The notes: generated from the letters alone by a model not told the origin. A stretch of DNA of 64,000 nucleotides from Streptomyces sp. NRRL S-118 (GCF_000716335.1 NZ_KL591004.1:184174-248173), one strand, 5' to 3'; numbered from the stretch's first letter, positions 1 to 8,736 are shown. Made by a program: numbers and translations.

Positions 1-1023
1 CGGCTCGGCCTCCGCCACGATCCGGACGAGATCGGCGGCGACCACGCCGGGCACGGGCCCCGACGTGGCATTGGCCAGCACGACAGCCGCCAGTCCCTCC
101 GTCACATCGATCCACAGCCCGGCGAGGAACCCCGGCAGTGAGCCGCTGTGCCCGACCAGTGTGCGGTCGCCTCTGCGTACCAGCTGGAGTCCCAGGCCGT
201 ATCCGCCGTCCCAGTCACCCTCCTCCGGCGCCACGGCCGGCGAGCGCATTTCCCGGACCGTCTCCGCGCGCAGCACGCGGTCATCTCCGTGGGCGAGGAA
301 GGAAGCGAACCGGCACAGGTCGGTGGCCGTGGACCAGAGCTGCCCCGCCGGGGCCATCAGCCCCAGGTCGTGGATCGCTTCGGGCAGCATCACATCGGCC
401 CAGGGGTGCACCGCCCAGCCACCGGCGTGCGGTGAGGCTGGCTGTGTGGTCGTGCGGTTCAACCCCAGCGGTTCGAGAATCTCGGTCCGCAGCGCCTCTT
501 CCCAGGGCACCCCGCGCACCGCTTCCACGAGAGAACCGAGCAAGGTGTAGCCGGTGTTGGAGTAGTGATGGCGGCGCCCGGCCGGATGCAGCAGCGGACG
601 TTCACCGAGCACATCGGTGAGCCCCGGGCGCAGGTCCCCCGGCGTCCGCTCCCACCAGGGCGCCGGCGATTCGGCGATCAGGCCGGAGCTGTGACTCAGC
701 AGCTGGGCGATCGTCACCTCGCCCACCCCCGTGCCCGGCAGGTGCTTGTCCAGCGGATCGGCCAGGTCGAGCAGCCCTTCGTCCCGCAGCCTCATGACCA
801 GGACGGCCGTGAACGGCTTCGTGATGGACCCGATCCGGTACTGCGTCTCGGCATCGGGGGCATGCCCGTCCACGCAACTGCGTGCACCCGTCCACACCAC
901 CTCACCGTCCCTGACGACGGCCCCGACGAGGGACGGTGTACGCCCTTCGGCCTGGGCGGTGGCGACCCGGTGGACCAGTGCCCGTTCGGTCGTGGGGAGC
1001 AGTGCTTCGAAGGAGGATGTCAT
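1..1023 (-). CDS. Serine hydrolase, beta-lactamase class C / esterase family (3' end outside window)
   Basis: The reading frame starts at the ATG at 1023 and runs off the left edge, so the C-terminus is missing after 341 codons. The visible protein has the class C serine hydrolase hallmarks: SITK (Ser66 nucleophile and Lys69), a YSN motif near residue 155 and a GHSGSLPG stretch in place of the KTG box. Family members are D-aminopeptidases, esterases or low-activity beta-lactamases acting outside or at the membrane. No convincing signal peptide is visible at this start, so a cytoplasmic esterase or peptidase is possible. AGGAGG-like bases precede the start on the minus strand only weakly. It is divergent from the hydrolase gene at 1163, with a 139-bp shared upstream region. 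Substrate is unknown. Confidence 0.85.
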   Translation of the reverse strand, partial: MTSSFEALLPTTERALVHRVATAQAEGRTPSLVGAVVRDGEVVWTGARSCVDGHAPDAETQYRIGSITKPFTAVLVMRLRDEGLLDLADPLDKHLPGTGVGEVTIAQLLSHSSGLIAESPAPWWERTPGDLRPGLTDVLGERPLLHPAGRRHHYSNTGYTLLGSLVEAVRGVPWEEALRTEILEPLGLNRTTTQPASPHAGGWAVHPWADVMLPEAIHDLGLMAPAGQLWSTATDLCRFASFLAHGDDRVLRAETVREMRSPAVAPEEGDWDGGYGLGLQLVRRGDRTLVGHSGSLPGFLAGLWIDVTEGLAAVVLANATSGPVPGVVAADLVRIVAEAEP

Positions 1024-1162
1024 GGCTCAGGTCTAGCGCCCGGAGATCACGCCGTCGACCGGATAACCACCGACATGGCAACCCACGGGCTCGCACCCGG
1101 GCTGTTCTGCCCACAGTGAAGACCGGTCCGACCGGGCCGGGCGATCACTACAGTCCGGCCTC

Positions 1163-1888
1163 ATGACGACGATCACCACGCGCGCGGTCGAATACCCGGC
1201 CGACGGCTTGACGATGATCGGGCACCTCGCGCTCCCCGCCGGTGTCGACCGCCGGCCCGCAGTTCTGATCGGGCCCGAGGGACCAGGACTGAACGACGTC
1301 CAGCGCCGCAGGGCCGACGCCCTCGCCGAACTGGGATACGTAGCGCTGGCCTTCGACATCAACGGCGGCCGCTGGTTCACCGACCCGCAGCAGATGCTGG
1401 CGCACGTGACCCCGCTGCTCGGCGACCCCGACCGCATGCGGGCCATCGGCCATGCGGCACTCGATGTGCTGCGTGCTGAACCGCGGACCGACCCCGACCG
1501 GATCGCCGCCATCGGCTACGGCACCGGGGGTGCGATCGTGCTGGAACTCGGGCGCGACGGTGCCGACCTGCGCGCGATCGGCACGGTCAACGCACTGACC
1601 ACGGGCCGACCGGGCGAGGCGGCGCGCATCCGGTGCCCGGTGTGGGCAGGGGTCGGGTCGGAGGACCCGATCATGCCGCCCGCGCAGCGGGACGCGTTCA
1701 CCGCCGAGATGCAGGCCGCCGGCGTCGACTGGCGCCTCGTGGTCTACGGCGGAGCCCTGCACGCCTTCCACCACCCGCCGGTCGACCAGGACGTGCTCCC
1801 TGGCGTCGGCTACCACCCGCAGCACGCGCAGCGGGCCTGGCGCGACATCGTCAACCTGCTCGCCGAGTGCCTGCCAGTAACGGCATGA
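1163..1888 (+). CDS. Dienelactone-hydrolase-like alpha/beta hydrolase, nucleophile apparently missing
   Basis: The 241-residue product has the length and layout of dienelactone hydrolase family proteins. The Asp of the triad is visible in GSEDPIMPP (Asp168) and the His in LHAFHHP (His200). The nucleophile elbow, normally G-x-C-x-G-G or G-x-S-x-G-G, reads GYGTGG, with Gly120 where Cys or Ser should be. From family knowledge such a protein would not hydrolyse esters by the usual mechanism. It may be a non-catalytic binding protein, use another residue, or be decaying. The frame is otherwise intact. It has no predicted signal peptide. The neighbour upstream is divergent and the next gene starts 278 bp downstream. 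Confidence 0.8.
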   Translation: MTTITTRAVEYPADGLTMIGHLALPAGVDRRPAVLIGPEGPGLNDVQRRRADALAELGYVALAFDINGGRWFTDPQQMLAHVTPLLGDPDRMRAIGHAALDVLRAEPRTDPDRIAAIGYGTGGAIVLELGRDGADLRAIGTVNALTTGRPGEAARIRCPVWAGVGSEDPIMPPAQRDAFTAEMQAAGVDWRLVVYGGALHAFHHPPVDQDVLPGVGYHPQHAQRAWRDIVNLLAECLPVTA

Positions 1889-2166
1889 GCCAGGAGTGCC
1901 GGGGGACGGCGCCCGGGGACCCCAGGTCCGTAGGGTCTCGCCGCCGATGACATGTCGATTCCGTGACCTGCTGGTTCTCTGTGTTGTCTCACCGCGATGC
2001 CACCCAAGATCAGTCTCAGATAGATGCCATTTCCTCGGCGGAACCATGAGTCTGCGGCTGAGCCACCGAGCACGAGGACTACCTGCGAGCTCAGATCGCG
2101 CACCGATGAGTTTCCCGCGCCGCGCCGGTCTGTACGCGTGAGACCGACTTACGGAAGGCCGGCGCC
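1889..2166. other. Intergenic region without recognised feature
   Basis: This 278-bp stretch between the hydrolase gene and the reductase gene has lower GC than its surroundings around 1940-2060. I find no gene with a convincing start and no clear hairpin. It probably carries the promoter for the gene at 2167, but I cannot point to a clear -10/-35 pair. Confidence 0.4.
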
Positions 2167-2730
2167 ATGCGGAAATTGATCTACGGCATGAACCTGACCC
2201 TGGACGGCTACATCGCCGCGCCCGGCGACGACATCGGCTGGAGCGTGCCGAGCGACGAGCTGTTCCAGTTCTGGTCCGACCAGTTGCAGGCGACCGACCT
2301 GTCGCTGTACGGGCGCAAGCTGTGGCAGACGATGAGCTCCTACTGGCCGACCGGCGACCAACAGCCCAACGCCACCGCGGCGGAGATCGAGTTCGCGCGC
2401 CGCTGGCGGGACATGTCGAAGGTCGTGTTCTCCTCGACGATCGACAAGGTCGACTGGAACACCCGCCTGGTCACCGGCGACGCGGTCGCCGAGATCACCC
2501 GGCTCAAGGCCGAGGACGGCGGCCCGATGGACATCGGCGGCGCGACGCTCGCCGGGGCGGCCATGCGGGCCGGGCTGATCGACGAGTACGTGCTGGCCAC
2601 CGCGCCGGTCCTGGTGGGCGGCGGCACGCCGTTCTTCACCGCGCTGGACAACTGGGTGAACCTGAACCTGGTGGAGACGCGGACACTTCCCTGCGGCGTG
2701 ATCCTGACCAGGTACGAGACGAGGCGCTGA
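2167..2730 (+). CDS. Dihydrofolate-reductase-family protein (RibD C-terminal domain type)
   Basis: The 187-residue protein matches the RibD C-terminal/DHFR-like fold common in actinobacteria. It has the opening strand RKLIYGMNLTLDGYIA, YGRKLWQTM, and the C-terminal dinucleotide-binding stretch GGATLAGAAMRAGLIDEYVL followed by LVGGGTPFF. Proteins of this type are predicted NAD(P)H-dependent reductases; most have no known substrate and are distinct from the folate enzyme FolA. The ATG at 2167 is preceded by ACGGAAGGC, a usable ribosome binding site. It stands alone; the next gene encodes an unrelated membrane protein. Confidence 0.85.
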   Translation: MRKLIYGMNLTLDGYIAAPGDDIGWSVPSDELFQFWSDQLQATDLSLYGRKLWQTMSSYWPTGDQQPNATAAEIEFARRWRDMSKVVFSSTIDKVDWNTRLVTGDAVAEITRLKAEDGGPMDIGGATLAGAAMRAGLIDEYVLATAPVLVGGGTPFFTALDNWVNLNLVETRTLPCGVILTRYETRR

Positions 2731-2902
2731 GCGCCCGTCCGGGAGTTACGGGCCATGTGCTCCGCGCAGCGGTGCTTGGTTTCGGGGGAGGGCGCACCCC
2801 CTCAGGTCGTACCTCAGCGGGTGCGCCCTACTCCGCACAGTGGAGACGGTCCGCCGTAGCGGACGATGCGTGGCTGCCATGTCCACGGCCAGCATGTATG
2901 TC

Positions 2903-3406
2903 ATGACGACAGCGACCCCTCCACTGCCTACCTCTGCCCCCGCACCCGTCTGGGCCCGCCGCGCCGCCCATGCCATCGCCTTCTGCGCCGTCCCGTCCGG
3001 TCTGTGGCGCATCGCCATGGCATCCGGTGTCTACGTCGGCTACAGCGACCAGGTCCTGCGCGACGTCTTCGACATCCCGGGGTGGGGTATCGCGTACGTC
3101 GTCGGCCTCTCCGTCATCGCCGAGCTGGCCGCCCTGTTCCCGCTGCTCCTGGTCAGCGACCGGTGGCGGCCACTGCGCCCCCGAACTCTCGCCGCGCTGG
3201 CCTGGACCGCCTCGGCCGTCTTGGTCCTGGTGGCACTGTGGCAACTTGTGGTGGCCTTCACCGTCGAGAGCCAGACGTACATGTCAAGTGGTACGGCACA
3301 GACCGTCTGGGGCTTCGTCTTCGCCCCGCTGTTCGCCATCCCGGCCTTGATGACGGCCGTGACCTGGTCGTACACGAAGCGGCACCGAGCACCGGGCCAA
3401 GCATGA
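2903..3406 (+). CDS. Small four-helix membrane protein of unknown function
   Basis: The product (167 residues from the ATG at 2903) has about four hydrophobic segments: HAIAFCAVPSGLWRIAM, GIAYVVGLSVIAELAALF, LAWTASAVLVLVALWQLVV and a last one around FVFAPLFAIPALMTAV. The pattern and the Pro/Ala-rich N-terminus resemble uncharacterised Streptomyces integral membrane proteins. I recognise no catalytic motif. The start is uncertain: ATG codons at 2879 and 2903 are both in frame and neither has a strong Shine-Dalgarno sequence. The gene is convergent with dnaB, whose stop is 155 bp away. Confidence 0.65.
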   Translation: MTTATPPLPTSAPAPVWARRAAHAIAFCAVPSGLWRIAMASGVYVGYSDQVLRDVFDIPGWGIAYVVGLSVIAELAALFPLLLVSDRWRPLRPRTLAALAWTASAVLVLVALWQLVVAFTVESQTYMSSGTAQTVWGFVFAPLFAIPALMTAVTWSYTKRHRAPGQA

Positions 3407-3560
3407 CCCCCGACCCCGTGCACCCAGAGAAGTTGGGAGGCGCCCCGAAAAAGATCCCCACTGGATGTGGTGATTGCCAACGGGACCGCGGATTTGTTGG
3501 TCCACTGCTGACGAACTGCCTTCATTGCTGACGAAGTCGCGGATCCTGGATCAGGCCGGA

Positions 3561-5051
3561 TCAGGTCTGAGCCATGTCGACGAAGCGCGAGTAGTGGCCC
3601 TGGAACGCCACCGTGATCGTCGCGGTCGGACCATTACGGTGCTTTGCGACGATCAGGTCCGCCTCGCCCGCACGCGGCGACTCCTTCTCGTACGCGTCCT
3701 CACGGTGCAGCAGGATCACCATGTCCGCGTCCTGCTCGATCGAGCCGGATTCACGCAGGTCCGAGACCATGGGCTTCTTGTCCGTGCGCTGCTCGGGGCC
3801 ACGGTTCAGCTGCGAGAGCGCGATGACCGGGATCTCCAGCTCCTTTGCCAGCAGCTTCAGGTTTCGGGACATGTCCGAGACCTCTTGCTGACGGCTCTCC
3901 GCACGCTTCGATCCGCCCGACTGCATCAGCTGCAGGTAGTCGATGACGACGAGCTTCAGATTGTTCCGCTGCTTCAGCCGGCGGCACTTCGCCCGGATCT
4001 CCATCATCGACAGGTTCGGTGAGTCGTCGATGTACAGCGGCGCTTGCGAGACGTCCGGCATGCGCCGGGCCAGGCGGGTCCAGTCCTCGTCCGTCATCGT
4101 TCCGGAGCGCATGTGGTGCAGCGCCACTCGGGCCTCCGCCGAGAGCAGACGCATCGCGATCTCGTTGCGGCCCATTTCGAGGGAGAAGATCACGCTCGGC
4201 AGGTTGTGCTTGATCGAGCAGGCGCGAGCGAAGTCCAGCGCAAGAGTCGACTTACCCATCGCGGGACGGGCCGCGATGACGATCATCTGGCCGGGGTGCA
4301 GGCCGTTCGTCAGCGAGTCGAAGTCCGTGAAGCCGGTGGGCACGCCCGTCATCTCGCCGCTGCGCGAACCGATCGCCTCGATCTCGTCGAGCGCGCCCTC
4401 CATGATGTCGCCGAGCGGAAGGTAGTCCTCGCTCGTGCGCTGCTCGGTGACAGCGTAGATCTCGGCCTGGGCCTGGTTGACGATCTCGTCGACGTCGCCG
4501 TCCGCGGCGTATCCCATTTGCGTGATCTTGGTGCCGGCCTGCACCAGACGGCGCAGCACCGCCCGCTCGTGGACGATCTCCGCGTAGTAAGAGGCGTTGG
4601 CCGCGGTCGGAACCGACTGGACCAGCGTGTGGAGGTACGGGGTTCCACCGACACGGTTGATCTCACCGCGCTTGGTGAGCTCGGCGCCGACCGTGATGGG
4701 GTCGGCCGGCTCGCCCTTGGCATAGAGGTCGAGGATCGCGCTGTAGATGGTTTCGTGGGCCGGCTTGTAGAAGTCATGACCCTTGATGATCTCCACGACG
4801 TCCGCAATGGCGTCCTTGGAGAGCAGCATGCCGCCGAGCACCGACTGCTCGGCGTCGAGATCCTGGGGCGGAACCCGCTCGAACCCGCCGGCACCGCTGT
4901 CCCACGGGCCGTCGTCGCTGCCGCGCTCGTGCTGCTCGTCACGGCCCCGGCCACGGCCCCGGCCGTCACTGCCGCGTTGGCGGGTGACGGGCAGACGATC
5001 ACTGGGACCGGTGTCCGTCCACGGGTCGTCCAAAGGCTCGGGGATGCTCAC
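3561..5051 (-). CDS. dnaB: Replicative DNA helicase DnaB
   Basis: This 496-residue protein is the hexameric helicase that unwinds the fork ahead of the replicase. The N-terminal domain begins at PPQDLDAEQSVLGGML after a charged Asp/Arg/Gly-rich extension of about 60 residues. The RecA-like domain carries the Walker A motif ARPAMGKSTLAL, the Walker B segment VVIDYLQLM and the SQLNRGPEQR motif. Length shows there is no intein, unlike many mycobacterial DnaB proteins. Its start is at the ATG at 5051. The 413-bp upstream region shared with the MATE gene contains two perfect DnaA 9-mers, which suggests a link to initiation control. Confidence 0.98.
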   Translation of the reverse strand: MSIPEPLDDPWTDTGPSDRLPVTRQRGSDGRGRGRGRDEQHERGSDDGPWDSGAGGFERVPPQDLDAEQSVLGGMLLSKDAIADVVEIIKGHDFYKPAHETIYSAILDLYAKGEPADPITVGAELTKRGEINRVGGTPYLHTLVQSVPTAANASYYAEIVHERAVLRRLVQAGTKITQMGYAADGDVDEIVNQAQAEIYAVTEQRTSEDYLPLGDIMEGALDEIEAIGSRSGEMTGVPTGFTDFDSLTNGLHPGQMIVIAARPAMGKSTLALDFARACSIKHNLPSVIFSLEMGRNEIAMRLLSAEARVALHHMRSGTMTDEDWTRLARRMPDVSQAPLYIDDSPNLSMMEIRAKCRRLKQRNNLKLVVIDYLQLMQSGGSKRAESRQQEVSDMSRNLKLLAKELEIPVIALSQLNRGPEQRTDKKPMVSDLRESGSIEQDADMVILLHREDAYEKESPRAGEADLIVAKHRNGPTATITVAFQGHYSRFVDMAQT

Positions 5052-5197
5052 CGGCCACCTCCTCCCGTCCGCTCCGCGGACCTCGCCGTGCCACTCTTTC
5101 TACGGCACGACACTGACAAAACGAGAGGCTCAACTCCGCTTCTGGCGCGTCGAGCGCCGGACCACGGTAGGCCCGCGGGCACCGTCAGCCAATCTGG

Positions 5198-5206
5198 TTA
5201 TCCACA
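5198..5206 (+). promoter_or_regulatory. DnaA box (TTATCCACA) upstream of dnaB
   Basis: This is a perfect match to the general bacterial DnaA 9-mer, 147 bp upstream of the dnaB start. It pairs with a second box 80 bp away in the opposite orientation. Confidence 0.6.
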
Positions 5207-5277
5207 GGGCCTGTGGGTGAAGGACCAGATGCTGTGGAGAACCCCTCAGAACCTGTGCACGGAGCAGGGGACAGCCG

Positions 5278-5286
5278 TGTGGACAA
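5278..5286 (-). promoter_or_regulatory. DnaA box (TTGTCCACA on minus strand) upstream of dnaB
   Basis: The plus strand reads TGTGGACAA, so the minus strand carries the 9-mer preferred by Streptomyces DnaA. It faces the box at 5198-5206. Confidence 0.6.
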
Positions 5287-5464
5287 ACTCATACCGTCGC
5301 CGCCACACCGCCTCTGACCTGCCCTTTTTCCGTCCACCGGCTGTGGGGGAGAAAAACTTTCCCGCCAGGACCAAGATCAGAACAAACGGCGCACAGAAGA
5401 ACCGGCGTCTCACCCTTTGGTAAGGGCTACAAACTGTTTGCATCTCTTACCTGTGGAAGATTAG

Positions 5465-6811
5465 ATGGAGACCATGAGCCAGGCCCCCGCGCCGCCCCGG
5501 AGCGCCCGACGCCGACATGACCGCGAGATCATCGCACTCGCCGTTCCCGCCTTCGGAGCGCTGGTCGCCGAACCGCTCTTCCTGATGGTCGACAGCGCCA
5601 TCGTCGGCCACCTCGGCACCCCCCAGCTCGCCGGCCTCGGCATCGCTGCCGCTCTCCTCGCGACCGCCGTCAGCGTTTTCGTCTTCCTCGCCTACGCCAC
5701 CACGGCCGCCGTGGCCCGCCGCGTCGGCGCCGGCGACCTCCCCGCCGCCATCCGCCAGGGCATGGACGGCATCTGGCTGGCGCTCATCCTGGGCATCGCC
5801 GTCATCGCCATCACACTGCCGACGGCACCCTGGCTGGTCGATGCCTTCGGCGCGTCCGACACTGCCGCGCCTTATGCCATCACCTATCTGCGTATCTCCA
5901 GCCTGGGGATACCGGCGATGCTCATCGTGCTGGCCGCCACGGGCGTCCTGCGCGGTCTCCAGGACACCAGGACACCGCTGTACGTGGCCGTCGCCGGCTT
6001 CGCGGTCAATGCCGCACTCAACATCGCCCTGGTCTACGGCGCCGACCTGGGGATCGCAGGCTCCGCCTGGGGCACGGTCATCGCCCAGTGCGGCATGGCC
6101 GCCGCCTATTTGTTCGTCGTGGTGCGAGGAGCTCGCCGTCACGGCGCATCCCTGCGCCCTGACGCTGCGGGCATACGAGCCAGCGCGCAGGCAGGAGTCC
6201 CCCTCCTCGTCCGTACGCTCTCACTCCGCGCCATCCTGATGATCGCCACCGCCGTCGCGGCCCGGCTGGGCGACGTCGACGTCGCCGCCCACCAGATCAT
6301 TCTCTCCCTGTGGAGCCTGACGGCCTTCGCTCTGGACGCGATCGCCATCGCGGGGCAGGCGATCATAGGCCGCTACCTCGGTGCCGATGACGCCGACGGG
6401 GCCCGCCAGGTGTGCCGGCGCATGGTCCAGTGGGGCGTCGCCTCCGGCCTGGTTCTCGGCGCCCTGATCGTCCTGGCGCGACCGCTCTTCATCCCGTTGT
6501 TCACGGCCGACCAGACCGTGCAGGACACCTTGCTGCCGGCGCTCCTCGTCGTGGCGCTTTCCCAGCCGATCGCAGGGGTGGTCTTCGTTCTGGACGGCGT
6601 GCTGATGGGAGCAGGTGACGGCCCCTACCTGGCCGGAGCGATGGTGCTGACACTGGTCGTCTTCGCACCGGTCGCGCTGCTGGTCCCGGCCATGGGCGGT
6701 GGGCTGACCGCCCTGTGGTGGGCCATGACACTGATGATGACCGTCAGGATGCTGACGCTGTGGTGGCGCGCTCGCTCCGGCCGCTGGGTGGTCACGGGCG
6801 CCACGCGCTGA
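5465..6811 (+). CDS. MATE family efflux transporter (DinF-like)
   Basis: The 448-residue protein has about 12 hydrophobic helices in two related halves, as in multidrug and toxin extrusion antiporters. The first half begins IIALAVPAFGALVAEPLFLMV followed by the conserved DSAIVGHLGTPQLAGLG; the second half has AARLGDVDVAAHQI and GQAIIGRYLGADD. DinF-branch members exchange H+ or Na+ for organic cations or lipid-linked compounds at the cytoplasmic membrane. The ATG at 5465 follows GGAAGA at 5455-5460 with a four-base spacer; an ATG four codons later is possible. A parS palindrome and a terminator follow the stop. Confidence 0.93.
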   Translation: METMSQAPAPPRSARRRHDREIIALAVPAFGALVAEPLFLMVDSAIVGHLGTPQLAGLGIAAALLATAVSVFVFLAYATTAAVARRVGAGDLPAAIRQGMDGIWLALILGIAVIAITLPTAPWLVDAFGASDTAAPYAITYLRISSLGIPAMLIVLAATGVLRGLQDTRTPLYVAVAGFAVNAALNIALVYGADLGIAGSAWGTVIAQCGMAAAYLFVVVRGARRHGASLRPDAAGIRASAQAGVPLLVRTLSLRAILMIATAVAARLGDVDVAAHQIILSLWSLTAFALDAIAIAGQAIIGRYLGADDADGARQVCRRMVQWGVASGLVLGALIVLARPLFIPLFTADQTVQDTLLPALLVVALSQPIAGVVFVLDGVLMGAGDGPYLAGAMVLTLVVFAPVALLVPAMGGGLTALWWAMTLMMTVRMLTLWWRARSGRWVVTGATR

Positions 6812-6837
6812 AGACACCCGCTGGCCGGGCAGGCGGC

Positions 6838-6853
6838 TGTTTCACGTGAAACA
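6838..6853. other. parS centromere site 1
   Basis: TGTTTCACGTGAAACA is a perfect parS, the ParB-binding 14-mer core being 6839-6852. The inverted repeat extends to 24 bp (6834-6857). It lies in the gap between the MATE gene and rplI, about 34 kb left of oriC. Confidence 0.92.
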
Positions 6854-6923
6854 GCCGTACGCGACCACGGCATACGGCCCCTGCGCGCACCGCGGGCCTG
6901 TACGGCAAGCAGGGAGGACACAG

Positions 6924-6959
6924 CAGAAGGGCCGCACCCGGTTGGATGCGGCCCTTCTG
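6924..6959. terminator. Terminator between MATE gene and rplI
   Basis: A perfect 13-bp stem (6924-6936 with 6947-6959) and a 10-base loop lie between the convergent MATE and rplI genes. It sits 20 bp beyond the rplI stop and can serve both directions. Confidence 0.75.
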
Positions 6960-6978
6960 TGACTGCTGAGCGCGACGC

Positions 6979-7425
6979 TTAGGCAGCGACGATCTCGACG
7001 TTGAGCTTCGCAACGACGTCAGCGTGCAGACGCACGGAGACCTGGTGCGAGCCGAGCGTCTTGATCGGGGAGCCGAGCTCCACACGACGCTTGTCGACGT
7101 CCGGGCCACCCGCAGCCTTGATCGCCGCAGCGATGTCGGCCGGGGTCACGGAGCCGAAGAGACGGCCGGAGTCACCGGCGCGGACCGCGTGACGCACGTT
7201 CACGCCCTCGAGCTTGGCCTTGACCTCGTTGGCCTGCTCGATGGTCGCGATCTCGTGGATCTTGCGGGCGCGGCGGATCTGCGCCACGTCCTTCTCGCCA
7301 CCCTTGGTCCAGCGGATCGCGAAACCACGCGGAACCAGGTAGTTGCGCGCGTAACCGTCCTTGACCTCGACGACGTCGCCGGCGGTGCCGAGGCCGGAGA
7401 CCTCGTGCTTGAGGATGATCTTCAT
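6979..7425 (-). CDS. rplI: Ribosomal protein bL9
   Basis: The 148-residue protein is the 50S subunit protein L9. The N-terminal rRNA-binding domain starts [28 protein letters not shown] in the usual pattern and contains YLVPRGFA; the long connecting helix and C-terminal domain ([22 protein letters not shown]) follow. It is the last gene of the rpsF-ssb-rpsR-rplI operon, 18 bp after rpsR, and is followed by a strong hairpin terminator at 6924-6959. The start is preceded by GGAGAGGGTGACC. Confidence 0.98.
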   Translation of the reverse strand: MKIILKHEVSGLGTAGDVVEVKDGYARNYLVPRGFAIRWTKGGEKDVAQIRRARKIHEIATIEQANEVKAKLEGVNVRHAVRAGDSGRLFGSVTPADIAAAIKAAGGPDVDKRRVELGSPIKTLGSHQVSVRLHADVVAKLNVEIVAA

Positions 7426-7443
7426 GATTCGGTCACCCTCTCC

Positions 7444-7680
7444 TTATCGCGCGGTGGACGTGTAGGGCAGCAGCGCCATCTCACGGCTGTTCTTGACGGC
7501 CGTGGCGACGTCACGCTGGTGCTGCGTGCAGTTGCCGGTCACGCGGCGGGCACGGATCTTGCCGCGGTCGGAAATGAACTTCCGCAGCATGTTCGTGTCC
7601 TTGTAGTCCACGTAAGCGGTCTTGTCCTTGCAGAAAGCGCAGACCTTCTTCTTCGGCTTGCGCACAGGCGGCTTCGCCAT
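7444..7680 (-). CDS. rpsR: Ribosomal protein bS18, zinc-binding type
   Basis: The 78-residue product is the 30S protein S18, partner of S6. It keeps four candidate zinc ligands: CAFC near residues 14-17 and C..H in NCTQHQR. Streptomyces often carry a second, Cys-free S18 gene induced by zinc starvation; this copy in the ssb operon is the zinc-containing (C+) form. The ATG at 7680 follows CAGGAGATACACC. It lies 63 bp downstream of ssb. Confidence 0.97.
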   Translation of the reverse strand: MAKPPVRKPKKKVCAFCKDKTAYVDYKDTNMLRKFISDRGKIRARRVTGNCTQHQRDVATAVKNSREMALLPYTSTAR

Positions 7681-7743
7681 GGTGTATCTCCTGTGTGATC
7701 AAGAAGTGTGGGTGCGAGCCCCCACCCCCGAGGCCACGAGGGC

Positions 7744-8316
7744 CTAGAAGGGAGGCTCGTCCGAGTAGCCGCCGCCGGAGCTTCCGCCCCAGCTGCCTCC
7801 GCCGCCCTGCTGGCCGCCACCGGCCGGCGCGCTGGTCGCCCACGGGTCGTCGGCGGGAGCACCGCCGCCGCCCTGAGGGGCACCGCCCGGGGCTCCGCCC
7901 CAGTTGCCGCCGCCCTGCTGGCCGCCGCCGTAGCCACCCTGGCCGCCGCGACCGGTGGTCTTGGTGACCTTGGCCGTGGCGTTCTTGAGGCTGGGGCCGA
8001 CTTCCTCGACGTCCAGCTCGAAGACCGTGCGCTTGACGCCCTCGCGGTCCTCGTAGGACCGCTGCTTCAGCCGGCCCTGCACGACGACACGCATGCCGCG
8101 CTGGAGCGACTCGGCGACGTTCTCCGCCGCCTGGCGCCAGACCGAGCAGGTCAGGAACAGGCTCTCGCCGTCCTTCCACTCGTTGGTCTGACGATCGAAG
8201 GTGCGGGGAGTGGACGCGACACGGAACTTCGCGACCGCCGCACCGGACGGGGTGAAGCGCAGCTCGGGGTCGTCGACAAGATTGCCGACGACCGTGATGA
8301 CGGTCTCGCCTGCCAT
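7744..8316 (-). CDS. ssb: Single-stranded DNA-binding protein
   Basis: This 190-residue SSB has the OB-fold at the N-terminus ([18 protein letters not shown], followed by [20 protein letters not shown]) through about residue 115. A Gly/Gln-rich flexible linker follows, ending in the acidic tip SDEPPF that recruits replication and repair proteins. It protects ssDNA during replication, here encoded between the S6 and S18 genes as in many bacteria. The start ATG at 8316 is preceded by GAGAGG. Streptomyces usually have a second SSB elsewhere. Confidence 0.97.
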   Translation of the reverse strand: MAGETVITVVGNLVDDPELRFTPSGAAVAKFRVASTPRTFDRQTNEWKDGESLFLTCSVWRQAAENVAESLQRGMRVVVQGRLKQRSYEDREGVKRTVFELDVEEVGPSLKNATAKVTKTTGRGGQGGYGGGQQGGGNWGGAPGGAPQGGGGAPADDPWATSAPAGGGQQGGGGSWGGSSGGGYSDEPPF

Positions 8317-8391
8317 GGGGAACCTCTCGGCGGGATTGCTTCTGGCTGCTTGCTGCTGCTACTCGAACCCGATGACCTCTGAGCTAGGCGC

Positions 8392-8682
8392 TCAGTGGGT
8401 CTCGGGACGGAGGACCTTGGTCCGGAGGACCGACTCGTTCAGGTTCATCTGGCGGTCGAGCTCCTTGACGACCGCAGGCTCGGCCTGCAGGTCGATGACC
8501 GAGTAGATGCCCTCGGGCTTCTTCTTGATCTCGTAAGCGAGACGACGACGGCCCCAGGTGTCGACCTTCTCCACCTTCCCGTTGCCCTCACGGACGACGG
8601 AGAGGAAGTTCTCGATCAGGGGGGCGACAGCGCGCTCCTCCAGATCGGGGTCGAGGATGACCATCACCTCGTAGTGACGCAT
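8392..8682 (-). CDS. rpsF: Ribosomal protein bS6
   Basis: The 96-residue 30S protein S6 begins [19 protein letters not shown] and ends with [16 protein letters not shown] longer open frame extends upstream to 8820, but the ATG at 8682 is the right start. It has an exceptionally strong ribosome binding site, AAAGGAGGTG (8691-8700 on the minus strand), and matches the family N-terminus. It is the first gene of the rpsF-ssb-rpsR-rplI operon. The leader just upstream has a hairpin and a CCCTCC segment that could pair with this ribosome binding site. Confidence 0.98.
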   Translation of the reverse strand: MRHYEVMVILDPDLEERAVAPLIENFLSVVREGNGKVEKVDTWGRRRLAYEIKKKPEGIYSVIDLQAEPAVVKELDRQMNLNESVLRTKVLRPETH

Positions 8683-8691
8683 GTGGAACCC

Positions 8692-8736
8692 ACCTCCTTT
8701 GGACTCAGCGGCCACGGTCGTTCCGTGGCAGGAGGG
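8692..8736 (-). promoter_or_regulatory. Possible structured rpsF leader (S6:S18-type autoregulatory element)
   Basis: On the minus strand a 7-bp hairpin (GCCACGG at 8723-8729, complement to 8711-8717) lies just upstream of the rpsF ribosome binding site. The preceding CCCTCCT (8730-8736) is complementary to AGGAGG of that site at 8692-8699. S6:S18-binding leader RNAs are known upstream of rpsF in several phyla. Whether this one belongs to that class is an inference from position and potential pairing only. Confidence 0.35.

Larger units (their letters stand above)
5052..5464. promoter_or_regulatory. dnaB/MATE divergent intergenic region with DnaA boxes
   Basis: This 413-bp gene-free stretch separates the divergent dnaB and MATE genes. 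It becomes AT-richer towards the right (5380-5464). It contains a perfect TTATCCACA at 5198-5206 on the plus strand and a perfect TTGTCCACA on the minus strand at 5278-5286, plus weaker relatives such as TGTGGAGAA near 5234. The boxes lie about 150-235 bp upstream of dnaB. No gene or hairpin terminator is evident. Confidence 0.6.

Noticed and set aside
3561..5051. Intein in dnaB
   Set aside because: The protein is 496 residues long and continuous through the Walker A region, so no intein is inserted.
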